From NCBI RefSeq assembly GCF_026212465.1, contig NC_080058.1, positions 11,371,289 through 11,435,288 on the forward strand: a stretch of DNA of 64,000 bases, read 5' to 3'. Shown piece after piece: positions 1 through 10,793 of the stretch; positions within the stretch are counted from its first letter, which is position 1, and every line of letters begins with the position of its first letter. Position numbers and translations under genes: made by a program. The notes under the pieces were generated by a model. It worked only from the letters and a program-made list of their open reading frames with translations, had not been told where the DNA came from and searched no databases. Source of the DNA: Amaranthus tricolor (taxonomy: Eukaryota > Streptophyta > Magnoliopsida > Caryophyllales > Amaranthaceae).

Positions 1-159
1 GGAACCGATGGTCCGACCCGCCCGTCCCGTGAGTTGGAACCGCCAGAACCGCCTCATGAACCGCCAAGGAACCGTTTGGAACCGCCCGGAACCGGAACCG
101 GACGCGACAGGTTCCAAATGGAACCGGAACCGGACCAACCCGGACCGTGGCTATGCCTA
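1..159. mobile_element. hAT-like element, right-end fragment
   Basis: The sequence is a degenerate GGAACCG/AACCGG-rich tract that stops at CTATGCCTA. That end, read inward as TAGGCATAGCC, resembles the TAGGC/TAGGG-type ends of plant hAT MITEs, whose interiors are full of degenerate ACCCG/ACCGG motifs. The left part lies outside the window, so no target duplication can be tested. The class call is inference from the terminal motif and from the similar hAT copies further along. Confidence 0.35.
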
Positions 160-299
160 CCCGTGGGTAAGGATATTCAAAAAGGAACAAAGAAAAAATA
201 TCATATGATTTAAATAAAAGAAAAAAACATCATATATAGTCTTCAAATATATAAAGCATTTGTTTTTGCTATTAATAATAGCAAGTACATTTAGTCAAA

Positions 300-380
300 G
301 CATATAAGTAGTGCAGTTGATCGCTTGGCATATTCACAAACTGTAGGTCTCATGTTCAATTCCTATTTGTTACAATTTTT
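300..380 (+). repeat. possible tRNA-derived SINE head
   Basis: An A-box-like stretch (AGTGCAGTTGATCGCTTGG) is followed about 30 bases later by a B-box-like GTTCAATTCC and then a T-rich run. That spacing fits a tRNA-derived Pol III promoter of a plant SINE. No target duplication or defined 3' tail was found. A weaker similar pair lies near 2172-2235 (TGGCGCAGCGG, then AGATTGATTC). Confidence 0.3.
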
Positions 381-755
381 TTTAAAAATTTCAGTGTCCT
401 CACATGCGGGTGTGGAAGCCCTTTAAATCCGCCTATGGATGTAATTGTTATGAAAAAAAATTCAATTTTTTTTAGGGAAATTTGCAAAGAAACACCTTTT
501 AAAAACCCTTTTTTGTAAAGAAACACCTTTTATAATTTTTTTTGTAAAAAAAACACCTTTTAAGAGATTTTTTTTTAAAAAAACACCTTAAATCAGTTTC
601 CGGTGACTTTTGTCAACTTTCCGACGTTGACTATGCCATTTGTCAACTTTCCGGCATTGACTTTTGTTTTTATTTTTATTTTTATTTTTATTATTAATAT
701 ATTATTTTTTAAAAAATTTTTATTTTTATTATTATTTAAAAAAATAAAAAAAATA

Positions 756-804
<49 letters not shown>
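756..804. repeat. (AAT)n microsatellite
   Basis: A perfect AAT trinucleotide run in the centre of the foldback element. It faces a TTA run at 958-1062, so the two can pair when the element folds back. Confidence 0.9.
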
Positions 805-809
<5 letters not shown>

Positions 810-954
810 AATAAAAAAAATAATAATTTTTTTAAAAATTTAAAAAAAAAATTTTTTATTATTTTTTTTATTATTATTTTTTTAGTTTTCCTTTTGTTTT
901 TATTTTTATTTTATTATTAATTTTTATTATTATTTTTTTATTTTTATTTTTATT

Positions 955-957
<3 letters not shown>

Positions 958-1015
<58 letters not shown>

Positions 1016-1025
1016 TTATTATTAA

Positions 1026-1062
<37 letters not shown>
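958..1062. repeat. (TTA)n microsatellite
   Basis: A TTA trinucleotide array of about 35 units with a few interruptions (TTC, AATATT). It lies on the opposite side of the foldback centre from the AAT run. Confidence 0.9.
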
Positions 1063-1068
<6 letters not shown>

Positions 1069-1527
1069 TTTTTTAAATTTTTTTTAAAATAATAAAAAAA
1101 ATTAAAATTAAAAAAAAATAATATTAATAATAAAAAAAATAAAAATAAAAACAAAAACAAAAAAAAATTTCTAAGAAAATTAATAATAATAATAATAAAA
1201 ATAAAAAGTATAGAAAATATAAAAAAATTTTAAAAAATTATTTTTTAAAATTTTTTCTAAATAATAATAAAAATAAAAATTTTTTAAAAAATAATATTAA
1301 TAATAAAAATAAAAATAAAAACAAAAATAAAAATAAAATTCAACGCCGGAAAGTTGACAAATGGCATAGTCAATGCCGGAAAGTTGACAAAAGTCACCGA
1401 AAACTGATTTAAGGTGTTTTTTTTAAAAAAAAAAGTCTCTTAAAAGGTGTTTTTTTCACAAAAAAAATTATAAAAGTTGTTTCTTTACAAAAAAGAGGTT
1501 TTAAAAGGTATTTCTTTACAAATTTCC

Positions 1528-2243
1528 TTTTTTTTATGAATGGAAATTAAAATTATCTATTATAGATTATTGTAAATTATAACATATTAACACATAGTAC
1601 TTTATAATAGTGTGGAAAATTTAGGCCGCCAATTAGGTTTTCAAAACAAAAGCAGCAAAAGATCATTTATCTTTGTGGTGAGGAATGGATTGCTTTAACT
1701 TATCCGATTGACGCCGTCCTTGCATTTTTTTGTTTGTATTGTCCGTTGACTGGTCATCTTCTTTATGCCTTTTATGTTGACAAGCCTTTATAAAGTATCG
1801 CATTTTCTTCGGAGATTCTTTAGTCTATTAAAAAAAACTTGCAACTAGTCTTTTGAAAGATCGTTTTTTTAGAGACATATTTTAAATTCGATCTGTTAAA
1901 GATTAACGTCTTCTTATCGTATTCTTAATATCTACTTATATTATCTTTAATGCTTACTTATCGTATTCTTAATGCCTACTTTTAATATCTTAACTGTCTT
2001 CTTACATCATTTTTAATGCTTACTTACAATATTTTAAAAAGTATATAAAGAATCGGCAAGACCGACTATATGCCTATACAAGCTGTGCAGCTGCACAGGG
2101 CCGCTCACGTAAATAGGGCCTCAAATAGTAACATGTATATATTATAATAATAATGTTTCAACAAGTTCAAACTGGCGCAGCGGTAAACTCCTTCATCAAT
2201 CATGAGCGTGGTATGTGAAGACTGCAGATTGATTCTTCCAGGG
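1528..2243. other. intergenic, no gene recognised
   Basis: AT-rich sequence without a credible reading frame. Around 1905-2035 short TTAATGCTTACTTAT-like phrases recur irregularly. Around 2075-2130 a short GC-richer patch (GCTGTGCAGCTGCACAGGGCC) contains a palindrome. A weak tRNA-like A/B box pair occurs at 2172-2235. Confidence 0.5.
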
Positions 2244-2958
2244 TAGGAATGGTCATGGGGCGGTTCTAGAGTAGGTCTGGCCAGCCCGAACCCGGACCCT
2301 TTTATTTTTTATAGATCCAGACTCAGATCCAGACCCTAAGGGTCTAAAACTTTCAGACCCAGACCCAGACTCTACGGATCTGACGGGTCTAGGGTCCTTA
2401 ATGGGTCTTATACAAAGCCTCTTTGATTTGTCAAAATTGAACCTTTTGCGAGTTTTAATGTATTTTTGTAAGCAACTTATTATCGTATTACAAACACTTA
2501 TTCGAGTCCATAAAATTCAAATACAAAATAATTACTAAAACGTAAAAACACTTGTCTAAATACATAATTAAAAATCAAATATAAAAGACTAAATGAGATA
2601 CATAGTTTATATTAGAGGAGAAAGAAAAAGTTATGGTTACTGAAAACTGGTACTGCGGTATTGCCTTACTAGTTACTGGATTGAGATTAGTGAGAAAGCA
2701 AATTAGGCAATCAATATTCAAGGCATTATATATTAATAATAAAAAAAATTAATATTAGAATTTAGAAATCAGAAATTTATGATATAAAATTTAAAAGTTT
2801 AGGGTATTCACCTTAGGACTCGGACTCGGACCCGCCGTCAAATATTTTTTGGATCCAGATCCAACCCGGATCCGATGGGTCTCAAAAATTAAGACCCAGA
2901 CCTTTAAAAAGGGGCGGGTTCAAAACGGGTCCAACAGGATCCTGGACCCATGACACTA
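2244..2958. mobile_element. degenerate hAT MITE, same family as 37272-37809
   Basis: It starts TAGGAATGGTCATGG and ends CCATGACACTA. Both ends are dense in GACCCAGACCC / GGATCCGG motifs, and the AT-rich middle shares blocks with the copy at 37272-37809 (for example TTGTCAAAATTGAACC and AAGCAACTTATTATCG). The flanking 8-mers do not match, so this copy is older or rearranged. No gene is carried. Confidence 0.6.
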
Positions 2959-4256
2959 TGAATTTAACAAAGTTAATAATTTTAGAATCAAAAATAAGAA
3001 GGTGAAGGGCACATTTTTTTATTCATATAGGGCTCTAATTCTTCTGAGATTGCTCTGTAAATAGATTCAATAAAAGACCGTCTCTCACACAAATTAAGGC
3101 TACTGAATATGGTGGGGCGCCCATTTAGTAATTCGTACTCATAAAGTCATATAGTATGTTCTGATATTTTCCGCAGAGTTGCTTGTACGAGTTGAGGACT
3201 TGAGCTCTAGAAGACAGACTAATCTATGGAATAAAAATCATTTCAAAATACTTTACAAAAATTAATATTTATTAGAAGTATTACTGACTACTTTCTCTAT
3301 CGTAAAATACTCGCTATAAAATAATTTTTAAGAGTATTTATCGATTAAACTTATTTTATATATTACGGATAATATGTTAGAAAAAATATAGGCAAGTGAG
3401 ATTTTGTTTGAATCGTCTAATCGCATACTTTAAGTTGTTATAATTTTTAGATATGTATAGTTCAATATATAAATGATAAAAATAACATATTGAATTGCAT
3501 AAAAAGTCAAATATAGCAAGTATCATGAAATAAAAGAATTATATACCATAATAAATAGAGAAGAATAATCCATATAAATGACCAATAAAACTGATACATT
3601 AATTTATATTCCTAATCTTAAGATTAAGACTCTAATATCATTATAAAAAAGGATAACTCACCAAATTTTGTTAAACTGGTCAAAATTTAAACCGCTTGTT
3701 TAAAATTATAGAGAATAACATTTATGTCATTACTTATAATGGTTGTATAATTTAAACCAAGTTGATTAATATTCTAACAAAAAATTGGAGGTTCAGAGTT
3801 TTTCTATTTTCAACATTCCTTAAATAATGTAAAGTTTTCAAATTTTATGTTGAAAAATATAATTTTGGATTTCCTTTAAAATAAAAAAAAACATAGTTGA
3901 AATTTTCATTTGTCTTTTGTATGCAGTTTTGATGACATTTTAGGTGTTAATTTAAGAACTGCCGTATTTAGCTGCAGCTATAAACTGTCATCAATCACCA
4001 CTTGCATCATCCAGAAAGGTACAGCCAGCTGCTGCTAGATTCACACCAAATTGACTTTCATAAATTAAAATATAATCATATCAAATTTTATTTGAATCAT
4101 TTTGGTTGAAAGTTTATTATTTTTTAGTTTTTTTATAATTTTATAATTTATATATTTAAAGATATTAACAATTGATTAATTCGTACATTGAAAAGTATAA
4201 AAAAACAAATATTACAAGTAAAAAAGAACAGCACAAGGAAGTACTACTTAATAATG
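2959..4256. other. intergenic, no gene recognised
   Basis: AT-rich sequence with no coding signal. It contains one copy of a dispersed MITE-like repeat (3325-3535). The rest shows no inverted repeats or terminal motifs that I could pair. Confidence 0.5.
3325..3535. repeat. dispersed MITE-like repeat, copy 1 of 3
   Basis: This ~210-bp unit is shared with 7841-8065 and 34468-34693. Shared landmarks include TTATTTTATATATT, TCTAATCGCATACTTT, GATATGTATAGTT-like text and AAAAAGTCAAATATAGCAAG. Copies 2 and 3 end in GARGAAGTAT / GAGTAAGTAT text that resembles a decayed Stowaway-type end. Copy 1 is the most diverged. Confidence 0.7.
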
Positions 4257-5127
4257 AGATCTGTTAATGATAATGATGGCTTGAGTGCACCAAATAAATT
4301 CTATGCATTAGTGTGGTTGCATAGAAAATGTATCCTATGGGTAATTAAGTGTATGTATTAATTTGTGAGATGAATGAGATGTTTAAGTGTGTAGTTAAAT
4401 GCTTGAGTTATGATGGTATTTAGAAGAGTCTTGAACACAAGAATTATGGAGTATGATGAATGCGATATTAATGAGGATATTGCAAGAGTTACTAATCAGT
4501 GAAAGATGCCATATTTGATCGAGGCACTTGAAGTTTAGACCTTACCTCAAACGAGCTCCCGGATCAGAAGCAATCGAAATGCACAAAGCAAGCTGTGCTC
4601 GAACGAGCTTGTGATGTGCTCGAACGAGCAGTGTACACAGGGCATCAGAAGGCTGTTTTGAAGAGTGCTTGAACGAGCCATTTGGAAGCTCAAATGAGCA
4701 TGTGATGCCAGTGAACATTGGATGCTGATTCAAGTTCGTTTCATTTGCTAGAATTGTTTATTATGCATTTAACCTTTGTCTTAACTATGCAATACTCATT
4801 ACATGTTGAAACCCCTGTAAATAGGGAGCTCATATGCTCCTTACAAATATCCACAAAATACACCCCAAGTCTAAACACTAGCCTAAACTATTCTCCATTG
4901 TTATTCTCAATATTTGAGAGTTCTTTGAACTCCTTTGATAATATAAGAGATACTACAAACCGGAGGACGTAGCCTTAATTTGGTGAACCTCGTTAAATTT
5001 TTGTGTCGTTTTATTGCATTATTATCTCCTACAAGTAGTGTTTCATTGATAGTGTAATTTGTTTGTCACAAGGCTTCATATATTCGATTTTGGTGATATT
5101 AGAGATTGAAACACGTTGTTTGATCTC
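4257..5127 (+). mobile_element. possible solo LTR remnant (copia-like)
   Basis: The right half reads like an LTR transcript region. It has a short AT-rich promoter area, then GGAGGACGTAGCC, then CCTCGTTAAATTTTTGTGTCG and TTATTGCATTATTATC, phrases typical of the 3' part of copia LTRs. It is bounded by TGTTAATG on the left and CTAATATAACA on the right, but no 5-bp target duplication was found. The left half holds several GCTCGAACGAGC-type palindromes (4550-4710). Boundaries and class are tentative. Confidence 0.35.
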
Positions 5128-5623
5128 TAATATAACATCGTTTTCAAGATCATTACGTAGGAATTAATGGTATGCACGTAAATGTGATTTAATTAAACAT
5201 ATTTTAATATCATAATACTCATCTAGTCCATCATGTTATAAAAGTATTAATTAAAACGGATATTTCAGATTTGGATGATAGTTTGGGAATGAGGTATAAA
5301 AATTGTAAAAGTTATTTTGTTTATTCATTTGGATCATTTAAATCATGTATTATATTATTTCTACAAAATTGAATTTACACTCTTTTAATGGTGTCTACTT
5401 ATATATTGTTCTCATAGATTTGTCAAAACCATTGGATATATTGGTTTAGAATCGGGTCAACAGGATAATTTTTGCATTAGGTTATAATTTTGATTTCCGT
5501 CATTTGAGCTTATCTGGCGGATCAAAGATTTTTAAAAAAATTATCACTAACTTAATTAGAACTTACTATGCTTTTGATAATGAAAACTTTTTACATTTTT
5601 AGTCTAAGATAACGAACTCAAGA
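5128..5623. other. intergenic, nothing recognised
   Basis: AT-rich sequence with no credible frame, repeat or terminal motif. Confidence 0.5.
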
Positions 5624-5839
5624 AGTGAAAAATAGAACTCAAGAGAGATTTCTAATTTTGAATTATATTCACACAGTTAAAAAGAAAATAATAACAAGCC
5701 CTATTTATACAAAAACTAATAAAAGAAAAAACTAATACTTTTCTAAAAATAACCTAATAACCTTCCTTAATAATAGGAAACTAAAATTAATAAAAAAACT
5801 AAAAATAATTATTATTTTCTATAAGAAGTTGTCCAAACT
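5624..5839 (-). repeat. copia 3' LTR
   Basis: Direct copy of 7523-7736 with scattered substitutions and small A-run indels. It follows the end of the RNase H frame in element orientation. Confidence 0.85.
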
Positions 5840-6648
5840 TAATAATAGGAAACTGCCTTCGTAAGAATATCCGCGATCTGGTCATTGGATGTGATGGATG
5901 GAAGACTAATGACTTTATTTTCAAGTTTCTCTTTTATGAAGTGATGATCTACTTCTACATTCTTTATACGATCATGTTGAACCGGGTTCTCGGAAATACT
6001 AATTGCAGCTTCATTATCACAATAAAGCTTACATGGTTTGCTTTGATGAAAACCAAGTTCTTCTAACAACTTCCGGAGCCATAAAATTTTAGTTAACCCT
6101 TTGGCAATACCCCTGAATTCTGCTTCAGCACTAGCTAAAGCTACAACCTTTTCCTTCTTACTCTTCCAGGTCACCAGATTACCTCCAACAAAAGTAAAAC
6201 CAGAGGTTGACTTTCTTCCATCTCTATCTCCTGCCCAATCGGCATCAGTATAGGCTAATAAATCAAAATTACCATTCTTTATAAACAAAATACCTCGGCC
6301 ACACGGTCCTTTGAGATATCTAATTATCCTCATAACAGCTTTGAGATGATCAGTTTGAGGAAGATGCATAAATCTACTAATGATTCCTACCGCATAAGCT
6401 ATGTCTGGTCTAGTATGAGAGAGATATAAAAGGTTACCAAGTAGTCTCTGGTATTGCTCTTTATTAGTTAACTTAGCTCCCTCAACAATTTGTAAACCAT
6501 GATTAGCCATTATTGGAGTTTCCGCTGGCTTGCAATTAACCATCCCAGTACTAGCAAGTAGATCAAGAATATATCTCTTTTGATTAATGAAATATTCCGA
6601 GCTTTGATCTGAGAACCTCAATTCCAAGGAAATATTTAAGATTTCCAA
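5839..6648 (-). pseudogene. copia pol remnant: RT C-terminus and RNase H
   Basis: The minus-strand frame of 269 residues is the end of a copia polyprotein. It has the post-catalytic RT segment (YLSHTRPDIAYAVG near residue 95), then RNase H with DADWAGDRDGRKSTSG, WKSKKEKVVALASAEAEF, YCDNEAAI and the ending DQIADILTK. The catalytic YVDD block lies upstream and is missing, so this cannot polymerise. The frame stops next to the 3' LTR. It is older than the copia element at 41183-46406 by LTR divergence. Confidence 0.9.
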
Positions 6649-6952
6649 GTTTTTTCATTTCAAATTCTTTAAATAGTTTTCCCTTCAACTTTGATATCTC
6701 TTCCAAATCATCTCATGTTATTATCATATCATGAACACATATTATTAGACATGTAATTTTCTTTTCACGCCTTTACGGATGGTAAAGGATCTTGATTAAG
6801 AATGTCTCGTTTTGCTTTGTCAAGATTTTCATTAATACTAGCCAAGAATTAATATAAACGGTTTTGTTTCACTAACACATTATATGTAGTTATATCCTTA
6901 TCACAGGTCATTGGATTTGGGATCCTTCTATCTATCTCCTTCTAGATCGATA

Positions 6953-7444
6953 TCATTTTTCTATAAAAAATACTTCAATGGAATCTTTACCTTGTTTTAT
7001 ACTTGTAGCTTTGACTGTTAAATCAAAAATCTGAAGACCATCTCTTCCACTGCTATACAAGGCCTCTATGCCTTTCCATAAATCTCTAGCTGTTGTATAA
7101 TCCAAAAATTGATTTACGAGATCCGAATGAATATTTTCTATAATCCAAGAAAATACCAAAGAATCTTTCTGTAACCACTTGGTATACTCCGGATCAGTCA
7201 CAGAAGGAGAATCGACAGTGATATGACTGAGCCGTCCTCTTCCATTAATAGCCAAATACATCAATTTTGACCATCTCATATAATTTTGGTTGTTAAGTTT
7301 TTCGGTAAGTATCAAGTTTTGGCTTGAGGACTCATTGGAATTTTGATTTGGTTTGTTTAATTGTTGTATGATTTGTAGCAATTAATCCATTGGATTCAAT
7401 TGTTGGTTTTCTTGATTTTCTCCAGAACTATTCTCTGTACTCAT
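6953..7444 (-). pseudogene. copia gag N-terminus
   Basis: The most plausible start is the ATG at 7444 on the minus strand (MSTENSSGENQ...), which meets a TAA after about 20 codons. The frame then continues as a 142-residue open stretch to 6953. It contains LTEKLNNQNYMRWSKLM, the typical gag/UBN2 opening of copia elements, and W-rich segments such as WLQKDSLVFSWII. The zinc knuckle is absent because of the internal deletion. It lies directly after the leader that follows the primer-binding site. Confidence 0.8.
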
Positions 7445-7522
7445 CATTTGGTTAGTGACGAAACTATGATCTAGGTGTATGAATTTTCTTGATCAACTTT
7501 GAACCATAAGGCTTTGATACCA

Positions 7523-7736
7523 TGAAAAATAGAACTCAAGAGAGATTTCTAATTTTGAATTATATTCACACTGTTAAAAAGAAAAATAATAATAAGCCCT
7601 ATTTATACAAAAACTAACAAAGAAAAAACTAACACTTTTCTAAAAATAACCTAATGACCTTCCTTAATAATAGGAAACTAAAAATTAATAAAAAAACTAA
7701 AAATAATTATTATTTTCTATAAGAAGTTGTCCAAAC
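7523..7736 (-). repeat. copia 5' LTR
   Basis: 214-bp LTR with TG...CA ends on the plus strand (TGAAAAATAG...CCAAACA), followed on the element strand by the primer-binding site. Confidence 0.85.
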
Positions 7737-10465
7737 ATTACATCATACGACCAAACCTTAACACCACAGTAGTTATAGAAGTTCAAAGATAAAGTAAATT
7801 ATACTTCCTACATTCTGAATTACTTGTTATATTTCGGTTATTGGGCACTATTCATCATTCAAGCTTATTTTATATATTGCGGTTAATATATAAGTAAAAA
7901 TATAGTCATGTGGGATCTTGTTTAAATCATCTAATCGCATACTTTCATAATATTAACTTTTTATAATTTTAGATGTGTATAGTTTGACATATAAATAAAC
8001 AAAATAACACATTGGATTGCGTAAAAAGTCAAATATAGCAAGTATAATGGAACCGAGGAAGTATGTTAGATTAGAGATAAAAAGGAACATCCATTGCTCA
8101 ATGGACATTCTTTCTTTTGGGAATAATCAAATAATTTAAGATGAAAAGGAAGTTTTGAACCACTTTAAAGAGCGTTTATGATAGACAAGAGTGGAGAAAA
8201 AAGGACTTAAAATGCCATCTTATTTAAATAGCTTTTATTAGAAAGTTTATTTCTAAAAAACCGAATTTTAGATGATTGTCTTTTAAAGATCTAACTTTTA
8301 TTCATTTTACAAAGACTTTAAACTTTGCATTATTTTTCTTCTAAATAACTTACATATTTTCTTCATGTGGTATAGCAAGTTATTCAATAAAAATGTCACA
8401 TGTCTAATTATAATCGGTTGTTAATTTTTGGAAAAAAAAAATAAAATAGAAAAAAGAAAATTAAAAAACAAAAGAATTTTTAGAATTCAGTTTAAAAAAA
8501 AATAAAAAAAAGCCCTTCCTTGATAGTACGACAACCCCTACCCTACATATTACCACCACATTCCACCAATCCTACCGTGCTGCCACCCCCTCACTACACT
8601 CCCATTCCGAGCGCCACCCTTCCCCGTCCTCGTTTCCTACGCCACGGCCACCACATCCCCTTCCCTTCCTAAGAAAATTAAATATGAATAAATCCTAACT
8701 TTTTATTTTCCTTCAAATTCAATCAATTAAACAAATTATAATCTTAATTGATCAAATTCCACCCCAAACTAGATCAATTTGATTGAATTATGCCTCAAAT
8801 TTGATCGTATTCGATTGAAATTTGATCGTATTAATTATTAGTTATTAATTATTAATCTTTCCTTGTTTATTTAGGAAAAAGTGACATAGCAAATCAAAAT
8901 CTATTTAAAAAATATTTAAGTATAGTGTTTCTATTTTAGCTCAAAATTTATATTTTCAACTAGTTTAAAACGCTTTTTTTATCGTTTAACCACAAGTCAA
9001 ATTGAAAAAATATTTTTCATTAATATATATTCCTCCGATTTTAATAGTTCTTATATTTCTGTTTTTCATGCTATTCAATACACAATTTTAATTTTAAACA
9101 TTCTTAATTTTATATGATAAAAAATTCTAAAAAGTTAATATTATGACAATATGCATCAAAACGAATCAAACAAGATCCCACTTGACTACGTTTTCCATCA
9201 TACATAGAAAAGTATATGCCAAAGAAGATCAATTAATGAACAATAATTACTCCAAAAACTGTAACAATCGTTAAAATTCTGACATCATATGAAGTATATT
9301 CTACTTAAAAAGTACTTTCTCCGTTCCCTAATGAAGTTTCCAAAAGAAATGTTCACGAGAATTAAGAAAAATCGAATATTTTAGATAGTGGACATATTAT
9401 TTAATTGAATAATAAATTTGATTGGTGAAAAGTAGGAACCACAAGCATTAAAAAAATATTAAAAAAAGTTAGTGGAAAAAATATAAGGATTACAACTAAT
9501 CAAAAATTAGTTTTATAAAGTTAGTGGGAACACGTGGGAACCATAAAAAAATATTAAAATGTTAAATTGAAGTTAGTGTAAAATTTGTAAAGTACATAAA
9601 CATTATAAAAATATTAAAGTGAGTATGAATAATTACTTTTAAAGGGGAAGATATTTTCTTCGATCACTTAGATATCCTTGAAACTTTAATTACAAGCACC
9701 CATAAGTTGACCAAGTCAATAAGGCCATTGTCACATGACAATGACAATGACAATGACAATTCAAACAACGATATAAAGTTAAAACAACCAATTGACAATG
9801 AAACAAAATCAAATATTGTTTGCCACTTGCAATGCTCAAAATATTGTATGATTGTATCTCAAAATGGAGAAAATTAAAGACAAAACAGCCAAACAGGGGA
9901 AGATAAAGGAATCTAGCTAAGAGATTCATAGAAATTGGAATACTTTTCATGTACGGAAGTACACTAGTAATAGTGGACAAGATTCATGAACCATATATGA
10001 TTAATTAATTAAAAAATGGATAATTTAATATTTTACGGGAAAGTGGGAGTTATGTGTAAATAATATATTGATTTAAGTTAAATATATGTATCATAATTAA
10101 AGATAAATTGTAAGTCATGGCAAAAAAATAAAAACACTGACGGGATAATCTTAAAAGAAAAATGAAATAAATTTCGTAGGACAGATAGAGTAACTGTTAT
10201 GAGATTATACCATCAGTCAATTTATGGAAACCTCTAAAGCTATGAGAGTTATTTGGCAAATATGTTAATTTATTAATTTTAAGTCATTATTGTAACATTT
10301 GACAAATAATATTTTTTTTTTAGAATTGAGGAATTTAAAATAAATATTTGAATGAGAATTATTTGGATTTGAAAAATAATTGAGTGAAACAAATAATAAT
10401 TTGTGGGCTAAAGTTGGCGAAGAAACAATGAGACCGAAGTATATGGCTAATTCTTTTAGAATATC
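7737..10465. other. intergenic, old repeats, no gene
   Basis: Mostly AT-rich sequence. It contains MITE-like copy 2 (7841-8065). A C-rich, CpG-containing patch of about 150 bp (8510-8660) has no open frame. A decayed Stowaway-like piece starts CTCCGTTCCCTAATGAAG near 9318. A short GACAAT tandem tract lies at 9737-9764. No gene is supported. Confidence 0.5.
7841..8065. repeat. dispersed MITE-like repeat, copy 2 of 3
   Basis: Closely matches 34468-34693 across its length (CACTATTCATCATTCAAG at the left, GAACCGAGGAAGTAT at the right). It probably is a Stowaway-like MITE by its GGAG-type end, but the left terminus is not clean. Confidence 0.7.
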
Positions 10466-10788
10466 TTGTTTATGATATCATTAGTTCCTTTTTTTTTATC
10501 ACATTTGATATTCTTTTTATCATATTTATTTTCATTACTCCTAAACCTAGGACAAAAAAAAAACAAAAAAAAACGGATACAAGTTCACCTTAAACCCCAA
10601 GTTTTATTTCATCTTAAATCAAAAACAAGAACACGCCTTCTACTCTCAAACCCTTCTTACTCCTCCTTCCTCTAATTCTTTCAAACCCAGACTCGAATAG
10701 GAAGCGAGCAACGACCTTCATTCCATCTTCCTCCTCACTCATTCTCAAGACTTTCGAAAAGCTTTGAACAATACAGCCTGTCGTTTTG
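10466..10788. other. former unique locus, left part
   Basis: C/T-rich leader-like sequence (10600-10760) that appears to be non-transposon DNA. Removing the three later insertions joins this segment to 12109-12131, 23548-23617 and 28726 onward. Short frames occur on both strands but none has recognisable similarity. It may be the 5' region of a disrupted host gene; that is inference. Confidence 0.4.
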
Positions 10789-10793
10789 CTTCT

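Larger units (their letters stand above)
475..1527. mobile_element. foldback MULE-type element with 9-bp TSD
   Basis: About 200 bp at the left end (GGGAAATTTGCAAAGAAA...) recurs as an inverted copy at the right end (...TTTCTTTACAAATTTCC). Both arms hold the same series of ACACCTTTT blocks and the motif GTCAACTTTCCGGC. The flanks are the same 9 bases, TTTTTTTTA, at 466-474 and 1528-1536. A 9-bp duplication plus long inverted repeats is the Mutator-like hallmark. The duplication is low-complexity, so it is weaker evidence than usual. The 650-bp centre is nearly pure A/T, with trinucleotide arrays and short self-complementary tracts. No gene is carried; Asn- and Leu/Ile-rich frames here come from the simple repeats. 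Confidence 0.75.
5624..7736 (-). mobile_element. Ty1/copia element, internally deleted
   Basis: Two direct repeats of about 215 bp (5624-5839 and 7523-7736; each begins TGAAAAATAGAACTC and ends near TTGTCCAAAC) are LTRs of a minus-strand element. Just inside the 5' LTR the minus strand reads TGGTATCAAAGC, a primer-binding site for initiator-Met tRNA with one change. Between the LTRs lie only a gag start and the end of pol, so protease, integrase and most reverse transcriptase are deleted. The flanking 5-mers (AGAAG and TTACA) differ. The LTR edge at 5839 has a T where TG...CA symmetry predicts A. Confidence 0.85.

Noticed and set aside
1..210. ACCCG/ACCGG-rich tracts as telomeric or centromeric repeats
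   Set aside because: The motif is irregular, not the plant telomere heptamer, and the same text occurs within bounded hAT elements with 8-bp duplications.
603..1160. Poly-Asn and poly-Ile/Leu frames as proteins
   Set aside because: They are translations of AAT/TTA microsatellites inside a foldback element, occur on both strands, and have no domain features.
2172..2235. tRNA gene
   Set aside because: A/B-box resemblance only; no acceptor stem or cloverleaf could be formed. At best it is a SINE remnant.
8510..8660. C-rich, CpG-containing patch as a promoter or gene exon
   Set aside because: No open frame, TATA box or recognisable motif accompanies it.
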